64,000 nt of DNA from an uncultured Clostridia bacterium. GTDB taxonomy: Bacteria > Bacillota > Clostridia > Christensenellales > Aristaeellaceae. The notes below the pieces were generated by a model that was given only the letters and a program-made list of their open reading frames with translations, made no database searches and was not told the DNA's origin. The DNA is taken from positions 1 through 64,000 of the forward strand of contig CAKTUS010000002.1 of NCBI GenBank assembly GCA_934621485.1. The letters run 5' to 3'. Each line of letters begins with the position of its first letter. Position 1 is the first letter of the stretch. Below, piece by piece: positions 1-7,980 of this stretch. The position numbers and the translations under genes are program-made.

Positions 1-67
1 CGTTAGAAACCCAGTAATATCAAGCACTTGCGGCACATTTGCGGGCAGCGAAGGCGAACACTTTTTT

Positions 68-115
68 CGTCTCCTAAGCGTGGGGTCGGGGGTTCAAATC
101 CCTTCTGGGACGCCA
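68..115 (+). tRNA. 3' half of a tRNA-Arg(CCT); 5' half absent
   Basis: The stretch has an anticodon loop ctcctaa (71-77, anticodon CCT at 73-75), a T arm with the loop ttcaaat closed by G-C and G-T pairs, an acceptor 3' strand ctgggac, a G discriminator and an encoded CCA at 113-115. The partner acceptor strand (gtcccag expected) and a D arm are not present in the 67 bases upstream, so the gene is not complete here. The 3' halves of tRNA genes are classic attachment sites for integrative elements; an element whose body lies left of the window would leave exactly this. A group I intron splitting the anticodon loop is the other possibility. Confidence 0.6.
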
Positions 116-254
116 AAACATACCGCTGCAAGCCTTTTTGGGGTTCGCAGCGTTTTTCTTTTCCTTCGCTTCGCGGCAGTGGAACTTTCTTCCGTTGCCG
201 AATCGTTTTTACGCACCATGTTATATGCCTTTGCATCCAAACGCCTTTCAGCGT

Positions 255-749
255 TCAAACCTCTATGGCTTCCGAAAGCAGTTCCAGCAGCATCCCCAAT
301 TCGTACTCGCCTGTTCGAAAATCTCGCTCCAGACGCACGTTCATCCCGACGCCGGCTTTGGCCAAAAATGAAAGCGTCATGGCCATGGCATGCTCTTTCT
401 CCGCTTGCGCCCGGTCTAAAAGAGGCGTATAAGCACAAAGCAATTCTTCTCCCTCCCGATGCAGCAAAATGCCACGCCGGCCCATCTGCTGGGTCAGCGC
501 TGCACAGCGCCATTTTCCCTCTGTTGAAAAATCAATTAACCCGTCTAAGGAGGGCAGCAGGTTTTCCCGATTTTGAAAAAGCTCCAGTTCCAGACAATTT
601 CCAAAGTAATCCCATTCACAGGTTACCTGAAAAGCCCGGAGAGGTTGCTGCTTGCGCAGAGCCAGCGCCGTGCTTTTCCGCACGTCTGAAAGCAGAGATT
701 CCAGGGGCACAAAAATCGCTTTCCCAGTATCGCCTGCTCGAAACATCAT
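255..749 (-). CDS. Hypothetical protein, divergent from a small XRE regulator
   Basis: This 164-aa protein starts at ATG 749 behind AAAGGAAG. I do not recognise the family. It has no signal peptide or membrane segment; it is a soluble mixed alpha/beta-looking protein with a Cys- and Trp-containing middle. It is transcribed away from the XRE gene at 878, and its promoter (TTGAAA, 17 bp, TATAAT on the minus strand, 803-831) is overlaid by two inverted-repeat elements. I infer that the XRE protein may control it. No terminator is obvious between its stop and the tRNA fragment. Confidence 0.6.
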   Translation of the reverse strand: MMFRAGDTGKAIFVPLESLLSDVRKSTALALRKQQPLRAFQVTCEWDYFGNCLELELFQNRENLLPSLDGLIDFSTEGKWRCAALTQQMGRRGILLHREGEELLCAYTPLLDRAQAEKEHAMAMTLSFLAKAGVGMNVRLERDFRTGEYELGMLLELLSEAIEV

Positions 750-781
750 CTGTTCTTCCTTTCGTGGCTTTTTCCATTTAC

Positions 782-831
782 TGCATATTTCGCATTAAAT
801 TTATTATACTGCGATATTCGCATTATTTCAA
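782..831 (-). promoter_or_regulatory. Promoter with two operator-like inverted repeats
   Basis: Reading the minus strand, TTGAAA (826-831) and TATAAT (803-808) are separated by 17 bp. The spacer holds TGCGATATTCGCA (810-822), a perfect 5-bp inverted repeat around TAT. A second, imperfect copy TGCATATTTCGCA lies at 782-794, just past the -10. The sequence match to a sigma-A promoter is direct; assignment of the repeats to the neighbouring XRE protein is inference. Confidence 0.6.
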
Positions 832-877
832 GAAGCAGCGCCAGTATACTTTCTGAACAGGGAAGGAGGTGGCGCTG

Positions 878-1132
878 ATGTCGAAGCCAAGAAAAGCACC
901 GGTAGGCAGCCGCAACATCGTGGGCGCAAAGGTGGTTTGGCTGCGCATGGAACGCGGAATCAAGCAAAAGGACTTGGTGGCAAAGCTGCAAAGCCTTGGC
1001 ATGGATATTGGCGACACCAGCATGTCCCGCTTGGAGGGGCAAACTCGACTGGTACAGGATTTTGAAGTGGTGATGTTAGCCAAAGCTCTGGATGTTTCCG
1101 TAGAGTGGCTGCTAAAGCAAGAGGACGAATAA
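878..1132 (+). CDS. Small XRE-family HTH regulator
   Basis: This 84-aa protein is little more than a Cro/CI-type helix-turn-helix domain. The N-terminus is basic and the recognition region around residues 38-65 carries a 'DTSMSRLEGQTR' stretch, followed by the usual 'ALDVSVEWLL' end. The ATG at 878 is preferred over a GTG at 869 because GGAAGGAGG at 861-869 gives a normal spacing only to the ATG. It probably represses or activates the divergent gene at 255-749 and itself; this is inferred from the repeats between them. It could also be a leftover regulator of the mobile element suggested by the tRNA fragment. Confidence 0.8.
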   Translation: MSKPRKAPVGSRNIVGAKVVWLRMERGIKQKDLVAKLQSLGMDIGDTSMSRLEGQTRLVQDFEVVMLAKALDVSVEWLLKQEDE

Positions 1133-1772
1133 GCTTCTCGCCTTTTCGGTCCTCTGGATGAATTCAAACGATCCGCGAATGAATGTTCCGCTTGTCTCAT
1201 ACCCTCATCCTTGCGCTTCATCAAATGCTTGGGTGAACCTGAAAAAATCGTTATTTGGGCAAAGCCGTAAAACAGCAGGCTCGAAAGGCCGTTTCCTTTC
1301 TGCGCCTGCTGTTGACATGAATCTGCTTGCAAAAATTGGCCGGTGGAAAAGCGTCTTTCTTTCGCATCGCCTGCGCTTTCTTCCCTCTTAGCGTAGGAGG
1401 CCATAAAAAGTCCTCCTATATTGCATATATAGGAGGGGTTCGAATCCGCTGCGGGGCGCAGCCCCTCTGATTGGAAGTCTGCCTCCTGGCTGGCCTTCGG
1501 TCGACAAAGGCAAACGTTCCTTATTGATGTGCGCAGCCCCCAATCGGACGGGGTGGTTTCGTCTCTGCCGAAAACAGTCCTGCAAAGATTACCGACAGGC
1601 GAACGTTTTGAAGCCTGAAAGGCTTGCAAGGCAAGGCTTTCCTTATGCGCTTCGCCGCCCTGTGATTCGCCGGCGAGCCTGGAAAAAAAGCGGGAAATCT
1701 TTTCGAACAGGCTTATTGGGCGGCCTGTTCACCGCTCTGCTAGAGCTTTTTTGCGCTAAAGCGAACAAGCGA
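1133..1772. other. Long gap without a convincing gene
   Basis: About 640 bases hold no ORF with a start, ribosome site and coherent protein. Visible structure includes an inverted repeat ACAGCAGGC/GCCTGCTGT near 1278-1314 and a perfect hairpin CCTCCTATAT/ATATAGGAGG near 1412-1436 followed by a T-arm-like ggttcgaatcc that cannot be folded into a tRNA. It resembles the other repeat-laden gaps of this window. Confidence 0.5.
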
Positions 1773-1804
1773 AAAGAACCCTTCGCACAGGCGAAAGGTT
1801 CTTT
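1773..1804 (-). terminator. Terminator of the GGGtGRT operon
   Basis: AAAGAACC (1773-1780) pairs with GGTTCTTT (1797-1804) with further pairing inside around an acag loop. On the minus strand it lies 12 bases past the stop at 1817 and ends in a short T run. Confidence 0.75.
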
Positions 1805-1816
1805 GAGAAAACGTTT

Positions 1817-2815
1817 TTACTTCTGGGCTTCTTCCACAGCCACGGCTACAGCCACGGTTGCGCCAACCATGGGGTTGTTGCCCATGCCGATCAGACCCAT
1901 CATTTCCACATGAGCGGGAACGGAGGAAGAACCGGCGAACTGAGCGTCGCTATGCATGCGGCCCATGGTATCGGTCATGCCGTAGGAGGCAGGGCCGGCA
2001 GCCATGTTGTCGGGATGCAGGGTACGGCCGGTGCCGCCGCCGGAAGCCACGGAGAAGTACTTTTTGCCATTTTCCACAGCCCACTTCTTATAGGTGCCGG
2101 CAACGGGGTGCTGGAAACGGGTGGGGTTGGTGGAGTTACCGGTGATGGAAACGTCCACGTCCTCCAGGCGCATGATGGCCACGCCCTCGGTAACGTCATC
2201 GCAGCCATAGCAGCGCACCTTGGCTTTTTCGCCGTCGGAATAAGCGGTTTCCTTCACAATATGCACTTCGCCGGTCTTGTAGTCCATCTGCGTTTGCACA
2301 TAGGTGAAGCCGTTAATGCGGCTGATGATGAAAGCGGCGTCCTTGCCCAGGCCGTTCAGGATGACACGCAGGGGCTCCTTGCGCACCTTGTTGGCGGTGC
2401 GGGCGATGCCGATAGCGCCCTCAGCGGCGGCAAAGCTCTCATGGCCGGCCAGGAAGGCAAAGCACTTGGTTTCTTCGCTCAGCAGCATAGCGCCCAGGTT
2501 GCCATGGCCCAACCCTACCTTGCGCTGGTCGGCAACGGAACCGGGAATACAGAAAGCCTGAAGCCCTTCGCCGATGGCCTTGGCGGCATCGGCGGCGCTC
2601 TTGCAGCCCTTCTTCAGAGCGATGGCAGCACCCAGGGTGTAAGCCCAAACGGCGTTTTCAAAGGCGATGGGCTGTACGCCGCGCACAATGCCCTCTGCGT
2701 CCACGCCCTGATCCTTTACATACTGCGCCATCTGATCCAGATCGGTGAAGCCATACTCTTTCAGCACAGCGTTGATCTTGTCAATTCTTCTTTCGTATCC
2801 TTCAAAAGTAGCCAT
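1817..2815 (-). CDS. GGGtGRT family protein
   Basis: This 332-aa protein has the signature that names its family, GGGTGRT at residues 259-265, followed by LHPDN. A CxxC (Cys202 and Cys205) sits in 'RCYGCDD', and the C-terminus is Gly/Ala/Val-rich. GGGtGRT proteins are conserved in anaerobic bacteria and archaea, but their biochemical role is not established as far as I know. The gene follows a NifU-like scaffold gene with a 27-base gap and its own ribosome site (GAGGTGAG), so the two are surely co-transcribed. The pairing suggests a role in Fe-S or sulfur chemistry, which is inference. No signal peptide is visible; it should be cytoplasmic. Confidence 0.9.
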   Translation of the reverse strand: MATFEGYERRIDKINAVLKEYGFTDLDQMAQYVKDQGVDAEGIVRGVQPIAFENAVWAYTLGAAIALKKGCKSAADAAKAIGEGLQAFCIPGSVADQRKVGLGHGNLGAMLLSEETKCFAFLAGHESFAAAEGAIGIARTANKVRKEPLRVILNGLGKDAAFIISRINGFTYVQTQMDYKTGEVHIVKETAYSDGEKAKVRCYGCDDVTEGVAIMRLEDVDVSITGNSTNPTRFQHPVAGTYKKWAVENGKKYFSVASGGGTGRTLHPDNMAAGPASYGMTDTMGRMHSDAQFAGSSSVPAHVEMMGLIGMGNNPMVGATVAVAVAVEEAQK

Positions 2816-2842
2816 TTCTACTCACCTCTTATCAAAATCGGA

Positions 2843-3535
2843 TTACTGATGACGCGGGTCGATATATTCCACAGCCTCGGCAAAACGGCCATAGGTGCCA
2901 ACGTTCTTTTCGTAGGCTTCCTTGGGATCGACGCCCTTCTTGATGGCTTCCATCATTTTGCCCAGGTGCACAAACTGGTAGCCAATCACTTCATGGTTGG
3001 CATCCAAGCCCAGCTTCAGCACATAGCCTTCCGCCATTTCCAGGTAACGCACGCCCTTTTTCAGGGTGCCGTACATGGTGCCAATCTGGCTGCGCAGGCC
3101 CTTGCCCAAGTCTTCCAGGCCGGCGCCGATGGCCAGGCCATCCTCGGAGAAAGCGCTCTGGGTACGGCCGTATACGATTTGCAGGAACAGTTCCCGCATG
3201 GCGGTGTTGATGGCGTCGCAAACCAGGTCGGTGTTCAGGGCTTCCAGAATGGTTTTGCCGGGCAGAATTTCAGCGGCCATGGCGGCGGAGTGAGTCATGC
3301 CGGAGCAGCCGATGGTTTCCACCAGGGCTTCCTGGATAACGCCTTCCTTTACGTTCAGGCTCAGCTTGCAGGTGCCCTGCTGCGGCGCGCACCAGCCGAT
3401 GCCATGGGTGAAACCGCTTACATCCTTAATCTCGCGGCTCTGCACCCATTTGCCTTCTTCGGGGATCGGCGCGGGACCATGGTTCGGCCCCTTCTTGACG
3501 CATACCATTTCCTCGACTTCTCTTGAATATTGCAT
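2843..3535 (-). CDS. NifU-like iron-sulfur cluster scaffold paired with GGGtGRT
   Basis: This 230-aa protein resembles the U-type scaffold fold. Conserved-looking cysteines lie at 49 (GWCA), 56 (GTCK), 77 (GCSG) and 106, spaced roughly as in IscU-like proteins, with 'GKTILEAL' after the third. The ATG at 3535 is chosen because AGGAGG lies just upstream; longer readings lack a ribosome site. It differs clearly from the short canonical IscU at 43537-43911. The likely -10 TATACT is the complement of 3592-3597. Cluster assembly for a dedicated client, perhaps the GGGtGRT protein, is an inference from gene pairing. Confidence 0.85.
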   Translation of the reverse strand: MQYSREVEEMVCVKKGPNHGPAPIPEEGKWVQSREIKDVSGFTHGIGWCAPQQGTCKLSLNVKEGVIQEALVETIGCSGMTHSAAMAAEILPGKTILEALNTDLVCDAINTAMRELFLQIVYGRTQSAFSEDGLAIGAGLEDLGKGLRSQIGTMYGTLKKGVRYLEMAEGYVLKLGLDANHEVIGYQFVHLGKMMEAIKKGVDPKEAYEKNVGTYGRFAEAVEYIDPRHQ

Positions 3536-3775
3536 TGATTGTATCCTCCTGTTCCTCCAACATAGTGTGTGATGCGGACACATACAGGCATAGTATAGCA
3601 CATTTTTTCACGGCTAAAAAGGGCTATGGGGAAAGATTTTGATATTTTTTGACAAAACAAAGGGAAAAGCAAGCCTGTACGGGTCTCTTGCCAAAATGGG
3701 CTGTTCAATCTTCCGGCAATTGTGGTATACTGCTAGCGGTAACCCGTTTTAGCAATAACTAAGGAGACGAACGAT

Positions 3776-4501
3776 ATGAGCCGTTTGGGAGATTTGCTGC
3801 GCACAGAACGCCTGCGCAGAAAAATGACGTTGAAGCAGGTGGCCAAGCTGGGCGGAGTCAGCGAAAGCTACCTGAAGGATGTGGAAGAAGGCAAACGAAT
3901 TATCGCGGACGATCAGGCGCGCCGCATTTTGAAGAAAATCGGCTTAAAGGAGCACAACGAAGAAGGGTTTACCCTGGACGACATCGCCGCCACGGTGGAC
4001 TTGCAGACCGTTACGCCCAAGCCCGCTCCCGTGCCTGTGAAGGAAAAGAAGGCGCAGCCGGAAAGCGAAACAGTATATGCCTCCGATGCGCCCGTAACCG
4101 GCGGCATTTGGCTGGACGCGCTAACCAGCGTGATGAAGCGCGTGCCGGTGTACAACGCCGTGATGAAGGAAGTGGACCACCGGCTGCTGCCCATATTGGA
4201 CGGCCGTATCGAGGGCGCCGCTCCGGATAAGGTATTTTACTGGCAGGCTCCCGACGACGGTATGCGCGGTTTTCGGATTCTGCGGGACGACTTGTGCCTG
4301 ATCGTCCCTTCCGGCAGCCCCATCGATGGAGCCATCATGCTGGTGGAGCATAACCAGCATCGCTATCTGCGAAAAATCAAAAAGCTGGACGCGATGAACG
4401 TTCTTTTGCAAAGCTATGACCGGGAATATGCTGCGGAAACCTGCGCCCTGCCGGATGTTACCTTTCTCGGCCGGGCGGTAAAGGTGGAATTTTCATTATA
4501 G
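3776..4501 (+). CDS. XRE regulator with an S24/LexA-like C-terminal domain lacking the catalytic dyad
   Basis: In this 241-aa protein the HTH spans residues about 5-55 (MTLKQVAKLGGVSESYL), followed by a Pro/Lys-rich linker to about residue 100, then a domain that aligns with LexA/CI peptidases. Where LexA has the Ser of 'D-S-M', this protein has Gly in DDGM (160-163). Where LexA has the Lys of 'VKR', it has Arg in YLRK (197-200). I therefore expect no self-cleavage; the domain may serve dimerisation or sensing. It has a ribosome site (AAGGAG) and a -10 TATACT at 3726-3731. It is monocistronic, between the GGGtGRT operon (divergent) and the YitT gene. Confidence 0.8.
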   Translation: MSRLGDLLRTERLRRKMTLKQVAKLGGVSESYLKDVEEGKRIIADDQARRILKKIGLKEHNEEGFTLDDIAATVDLQTVTPKPAPVPVKEKKAQPESETVYASDAPVTGGIWLDALTSVMKRVPVYNAVMKEVDHRLLPILDGRIEGAAPDKVFYWQAPDDGMRGFRILRDDLCLIVPSGSPIDGAIMLVEHNQHRYLRKIKKLDAMNVLLQSYDREYAAETCALPDVTFLGRAVKVEFSL

Positions 4502-4510
4502 GCGGCCCTT

Positions 4511-4547
4511 CGCCCCGTTTCCTGATGCGGTATCGGGAAACGGGGCG
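4511..4547 (+). terminator. Terminator after the XRE/S24-like gene
   Basis: CGCCCCGTTTCC (4511-4522) and GGAAACGGGGCG (4536-4547) form a perfect 12-bp stem ten bases past the stop codon. The following T tract is weak. Confidence 0.75.
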
Positions 4548-4658
4548 CTTTACGGTCGGATTTTTCCTGCTTTTTCCGAAAAATAAGGATTGCAATTGTT
4601 GTTATAATGACATACAATATCCAGGATAAAACCACAAGGACAAAGGTGGCGGCAAAAG

Positions 4659-5525
4659 ATGCAAAGAGGCATCACCAAACAAACGCTAAAAGACTACGGC
4701 ATGCTGACCCTGGGAACGGTGCTGACAGCGGCAGGCGTTTACTTTTTTAAGTTTCCCAATCATTTTTCCACTGGCGGCGTGAGCGGTATTTCCGTCATAT
4801 TGGGCCACTATGTGCCCAATATCAGCCCCGGCGCGTTTGTTTTCATCATCAATCAGGCGCTGCTGATTTTGGGCTTTGCCGTGTTCGGCCGTTCTTTTGG
4901 CGTGCGCACGGCCTACACCAGCCTGCTGCTCTCCGGTATTACCTGGGGATTGGAATACATTGTGCCCATGTCTCACCCCATGACCACACAGCCGTTGCTG
5001 GAGCTGATTTTTGCCGTTACCCTGCCGGCCATTGGCAGCGCCATTCTTTTCAACATGCAGGCTTCCAGCGGCGGCACCGATATTGTGGCGATGATTTTGA
5101 AAAAGCATACCAATTTCAATATCGGCAACTGCCTGCTGGGCACCGATTTCATCATTACGCTGGCAGCCTGCGTTGCCTTTGGGATGGAAACGGGTCTGTT
5201 GAGCGTGTTGGGGCTGATGCTGAAATCCGTGATTGTGGACATGGTATTGGAAAACATTAAGGTGCACAAATGCTTTCAGATTATTACCAGCAAGCCGGAT
5301 GAAATTGTCGATTTCATTACCAATATACTGAAACGCGGCGCAACGGAAATGCGCGGCGAGGGCGCGTATACGCATGAAAACAAAACGGTCATTCTTACCG
5401 TGGTAAACCGCTACCAAGCAATCAAGCTGCGCTTATTCGCCCGCTCCATTGATCCCCATTGCTTCATTCTCATCTTCAATACCAGCGAAATCATTGGCAA
5501 GGGCTTTCGGGGCGGCAGCATGTGA
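4659..5525 (+). CDS. YitT family membrane protein
   Basis: This 288-aa protein has about five hydrophobic segments in residues 10-180, including the family stretch 'NHFSTGGVSGISVI' and 'ASSGGTDIVAMI', then a soluble C-terminal domain of the DUF2179 type (about 200-288) ending in 'SEIIGKGFRG'. Length and domain order are standard for YitT/YpjC-type proteins. Its transport substrate or partner is unknown in general. A TGTTATAAT extended -10 at 4600-4608 lies about 50 bases upstream. It is probably transcribed alone. Confidence 0.92.
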   Translation: MQRGITKQTLKDYGMLTLGTVLTAAGVYFFKFPNHFSTGGVSGISVILGHYVPNISPGAFVFIINQALLILGFAVFGRSFGVRTAYTSLLLSGITWGLEYIVPMSHPMTTQPLLELIFAVTLPAIGSAILFNMQASSGGTDIVAMILKKHTNFNIGNCLLGTDFIITLAACVAFGMETGLLSVLGLMLKSVIVDMVLENIKVHKCFQIITSKPDEIVDFITNILKRGATEMRGEGAYTHENKTVILTVVNRYQAIKLRLFARSIDPHCFILIFNTSEIIGKGFRGGSM

Positions 5526-6137
5526 CAAAGGAACCCGAGAAGGCAACCGCCTCTCCCGCAGGGTGTTTCCCCTGGTGGATGGAGGAGGATGAATTGCCAG
5601 TAAGGTTCTGAAACCTTCAGTCAGCCTGTCCGTTGGCTTTGTGTGCTTTTCCCTTTCGGCGAGCCGGTAAAGCAGGCAAAAAAGCTGATTCCGTTGGCAA
5701 GCCTGAGAGCGCGAAAAGGACGAGAGGCAGGAGACACTACGGTTGCTCCATCCTTATCACCGCTTGTTTTGTGCCCGCCTGTGAGCTTGCATCCCTCTTT
5801 CATGGGCTGCGCTCATTAGAACACCCACTTTCCTCCGACTCCCGCCAGAGGGCGAGAAGGAGGCGCGGCCGCTGTCTTCAACATTCGTTCAGCTGACAGC
5901 CTTCAACCGAATGAGGAGCCGGTCCGGTCGCAGTCTCTATGCGTGGCGTTTCCAAGGATGGCCGCCGCGGCTGCAAGCGGCGCTTTACAGCCTGAGCCTG
6001 CCTGCCGAGATTCTTTTCTGCCAAAAAGCGTCCTTTGCCAGTTACTGCCCAAAAACGGAAGACGAAAGGCTGCCAAAACCGGCGCGGACGCCTCCGCCTC
6101 CCTGGCATCTCCGATATTTTTTGTTTTTTCAACAATC

Positions 6138-6168
6138 AAAAGCATGCTCCGCAGCCGAGCATGCTTTT
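6138..6168. terminator. Orphan perfect hairpin with A/T tails
   Basis: AAAAGCATGCTC (6138-6149) and GAGCATGCTTTT (6157-6168) form a 12-bp perfect stem with a 7-base loop, usable in both directions. No gene ends close to it on the plus strand (the nearest stop is at 5525), so it may belong to the repeat mosaic or terminate a small RNA. Confidence 0.55.
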
Positions 6169-6278
6169 AGCTGTCCCAAAAGCTCGCAGCAAAGGGGAAC
6201 ATTTTCCGATCAGCCGGGCGATACGATGAACGTCAGAGGGGGTTCTGACAACGCCCCGCAACGGGATTTTGACAGTAT

Positions 6279-6307
6279 GGGACATGCTTCATGTTCAAGC
6301 ATGTCCC
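6279..6307 (-). terminator. Terminator after the radical SAM gene
   Basis: GGGACATGCTT (6279-6289) pairs perfectly with AAGCATGTCCC (6297-6307) around a 7-base loop, 21 bases beyond the stop at 6328. Confidence 0.65.
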
Positions 6308-6327
6308 GTACCGTTTCTTAGCCCCGG

Positions 6328-7710
6328 TCAGCCTTTCTTGGCCATTTTTCCATAAGTAACCACACCGCGTTTATCGGGCAGGCTGTTCCAGATTTCATCG
6401 GCCACAGGAGCCCATGCGGCGGCAGCCTTTTCGCATTTGCCACAATACTCGCAGGCTTTTTCCGGCTTCATCAGGTCGGTAGAATGAGCGCCGGATTCAT
6501 CCACGATTCGGGTCAGCGCACCGGGGTTATCCAGCACCGGACAGGGACGCAACATGTTTTCGTTAAACGGTTGCGCCTTGCGGTATGCCATAAACAGCGG
6601 CGACTGATACGCTTGCAGCAGCGTTTTTTCCCGGATATTGGAATCAGAATAGTGAACGAAGACGCAGGGCTCCACATCGCCGTTGGCGTTGATGTGCAGA
6701 TAGCCGCGGCCGCCTGCGATGCAGCCGCCTACGGCGTCGCCGTCGTTCCAAAAGTCCATGGTAAACAACGGCTTGGTTTCACGGAATTTATGAATCTGCT
6801 CGTACATAAACTTGCGCTGCTCGGCGGTGGCAATCAGCTCCGGCACCGCGTCCGCGCCAATGGGCATATAGGTAAAGAACCAAGCGAATTTTGCGCCCAT
6901 ATCAATCATGGCGTCGAAATATGCCTCGCTGCCTATAACCTCTGTATTGGCGCTGGTGTAGCAGCAGGAAATGCCAAACAGCAGCTTGCGGGCTTTGAGA
7001 CGTTCCATGGCTTCAATCACCTTTTGATACGTTCCTTCTCCGCGGCGGCTGTCGGTGGCTTTTTCAAAGCCTTCAATGCTGATGGCAGGCACAAAGTTAT
7101 GCACGCGCAGCATTTCATCGGCAAACGCATCGTCAATCAGCGTGCCGTTGGTAAAGGCCAGAAAAGCGCAATCCTTATGCTTTTCGCACAAGCGAATCAG
7201 GTCATCCTTGCGCACCAGCGGCTCGCCGCCTGAATAGATGTAGATGTAGGTTCCCAATTCCTTGCCCTGCCGAATAATGCCGTCCAGTTCCTCAAAGCTC
7301 AGGTTCAGCTTGTTGCCGTATTCAGCGGCCCAGCACCCCGTGCAGTGCAGGTTGCAGGCGGACGTGGGATCCATCAGAATGGCCCAGGGAATGTTGCATT
7401 GGTATTTTTCCTGCATTTTTTCCGACATTGGCGTGCCAATCATGGAGCCGTTCACCACGGCTGTTTCCACCAGCGCTTTGCGCTGGGCGGCGTCGATATC
7501 GGTCCACAGGCTTTTTACCAGGCGGGACCAGTTGTTATTCGGGTCGGCAATGGCTTTGCGAATCGTATCCACCTGGCTGGAAATGCCTCCGCCCTTGTCG
7601 TGGCTTTCCAGGTAATCCAGCGCCTTGGGAATATTGGTATCCGGGTCTTTGTCCAGATAATGGTACACCTGCTTCATGGCAAAACCCTTGAGCCAATCGG
7701 AAACGTTCAT
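6328..7710 (-). CDS. Radical SAM protein with a C-terminal Cys cluster
   Basis: This is a 460-aa protein. The SAM-binding [4Fe-4S] motif CxxxCxxC is at Cys119, Cys123 and Cys126 (CNLHCTGCW), and the GGEP motif follows around residue 163. A C-terminal 'CEYCGKC' and further cysteines (around 355 and 395) look like a SPASM-type auxiliary cluster. A roughly 100-residue N-terminal extension precedes the radical SAM core. The ATG at 7710 has AAAGGAGG upstream; the frame stays open far beyond, but without a plausible start. Substrate is unknown. A TTGTTT-18-TATGCT promoter is visible upstream on the minus strand. It is divergent from the MMPL operon. Confidence 0.88.
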   Translation of the reverse strand: MNVSDWLKGFAMKQVYHYLDKDPDTNIPKALDYLESHDKGGGISSQVDTIRKAIADPNNNWSRLVKSLWTDIDAAQRKALVETAVVNGSMIGTPMSEKMQEKYQCNIPWAILMDPTSACNLHCTGCWAAEYGNKLNLSFEELDGIIRQGKELGTYIYIYSGGEPLVRKDDLIRLCEKHKDCAFLAFTNGTLIDDAFADEMLRVHNFVPAISIEGFEKATDSRRGEGTYQKVIEAMERLKARKLLFGISCCYTSANTEVIGSEAYFDAMIDMGAKFAWFFTYMPIGADAVPELIATAEQRKFMYEQIHKFRETKPLFTMDFWNDGDAVGGCIAGGRGYLHINANGDVEPCVFVHYSDSNIREKTLLQAYQSPLFMAYRKAQPFNENMLRPCPVLDNPGALTRIVDESGAHSTDLMKPEKACEYCGKCEKAAAAWAPVADEIWNSLPDKRGVVTYGKMAKKG

Positions 7711-7759
7711 TTGAGTTATCCTCCTTTGTTCAAAAACCGCATGTATCAGAACCGCTAAT

Positions 7760-7789
7760 AGCATATCAATTGCGACATTTTTCAAACAA
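7760..7789 (-). promoter_or_regulatory. Promoter of the radical SAM gene
   Basis: On the minus strand TTGTTT (7784-7789) is followed after 18 bp by TATGCT (7760-7765), about 50 bases ahead of the start codon. Confidence 0.45.
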
Positions 7790-7900
7790 TAGGCAAACCA
7801 AATCAATTGCCGGAAAAGAGAACAGCGGCGGTGAACTGTCTGATTTTTGCACACTTTTTGCCAAATGTCTGCTTTTTGGTCAGGCAAGTACGTTTGCCCG

Positions 7901-7929
7901 TTGTTTCCCCTGCTCTTTGGGTCTATGAT
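7901..7929 (+). promoter_or_regulatory. Promoter of the DUF308-MMPL operon
   Basis: TTGTTT (7901-7906), a 17-bp spacer and TATGAT (7924-7929) lie 50 bases before the first gene. A small hairpin (near 7934-7955) falls in the expected leader. Confidence 0.5.
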
Positions 7930-7980
7930 TTCCCCTGTTCCAGGGAAAACCTGGGAACGATGGCATAGGAGATGATGACT

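Larger units (their letters stand above)
5526..6327. repeat. Gene-free gap with hairpins and dispersed-repeat fragments
   Basis: Eight hundred bases hold no credible gene. The visible pieces are an orphan terminator-like hairpin (6138-6168), the radical SAM terminator (6279-6307), and at 6211-6240 one copy of the 'GGCGATACGATGA' repeat that recurs in five other gaps of the window. The rest shows only short unrelated ORFs. Confidence 0.55.

Noticed and set aside
1..115. The end of a tmRNA
   Set aside because: The discriminator base is G, not A, there is no G3-U70-like pair that I can confirm, and the anticodon-like loop ctcctaa is a normal tRNA-Arg loop.
1425..1455. A tRNA-like T arm (ggttcgaatcc) in the gap
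   Set aside because: Stem pairing fails after two base pairs and no acceptor or anticodon arm can be drawn.
823..1629. A 268-codon minus-strand frame across the XRE gene and the gap behind it
   Set aside because: It overlaps the well-supported XRE gene and has an incoherent product of Ser/Arg-rich sequence.
1910..3526. A 538-codon open frame on the plus strand
   Set aside because: It lies opposite the GGGtGRT and scaffold genes, has no ribosome site, and its product is a mirror of those GC-rich codons (Gly/Ala/His-rich).
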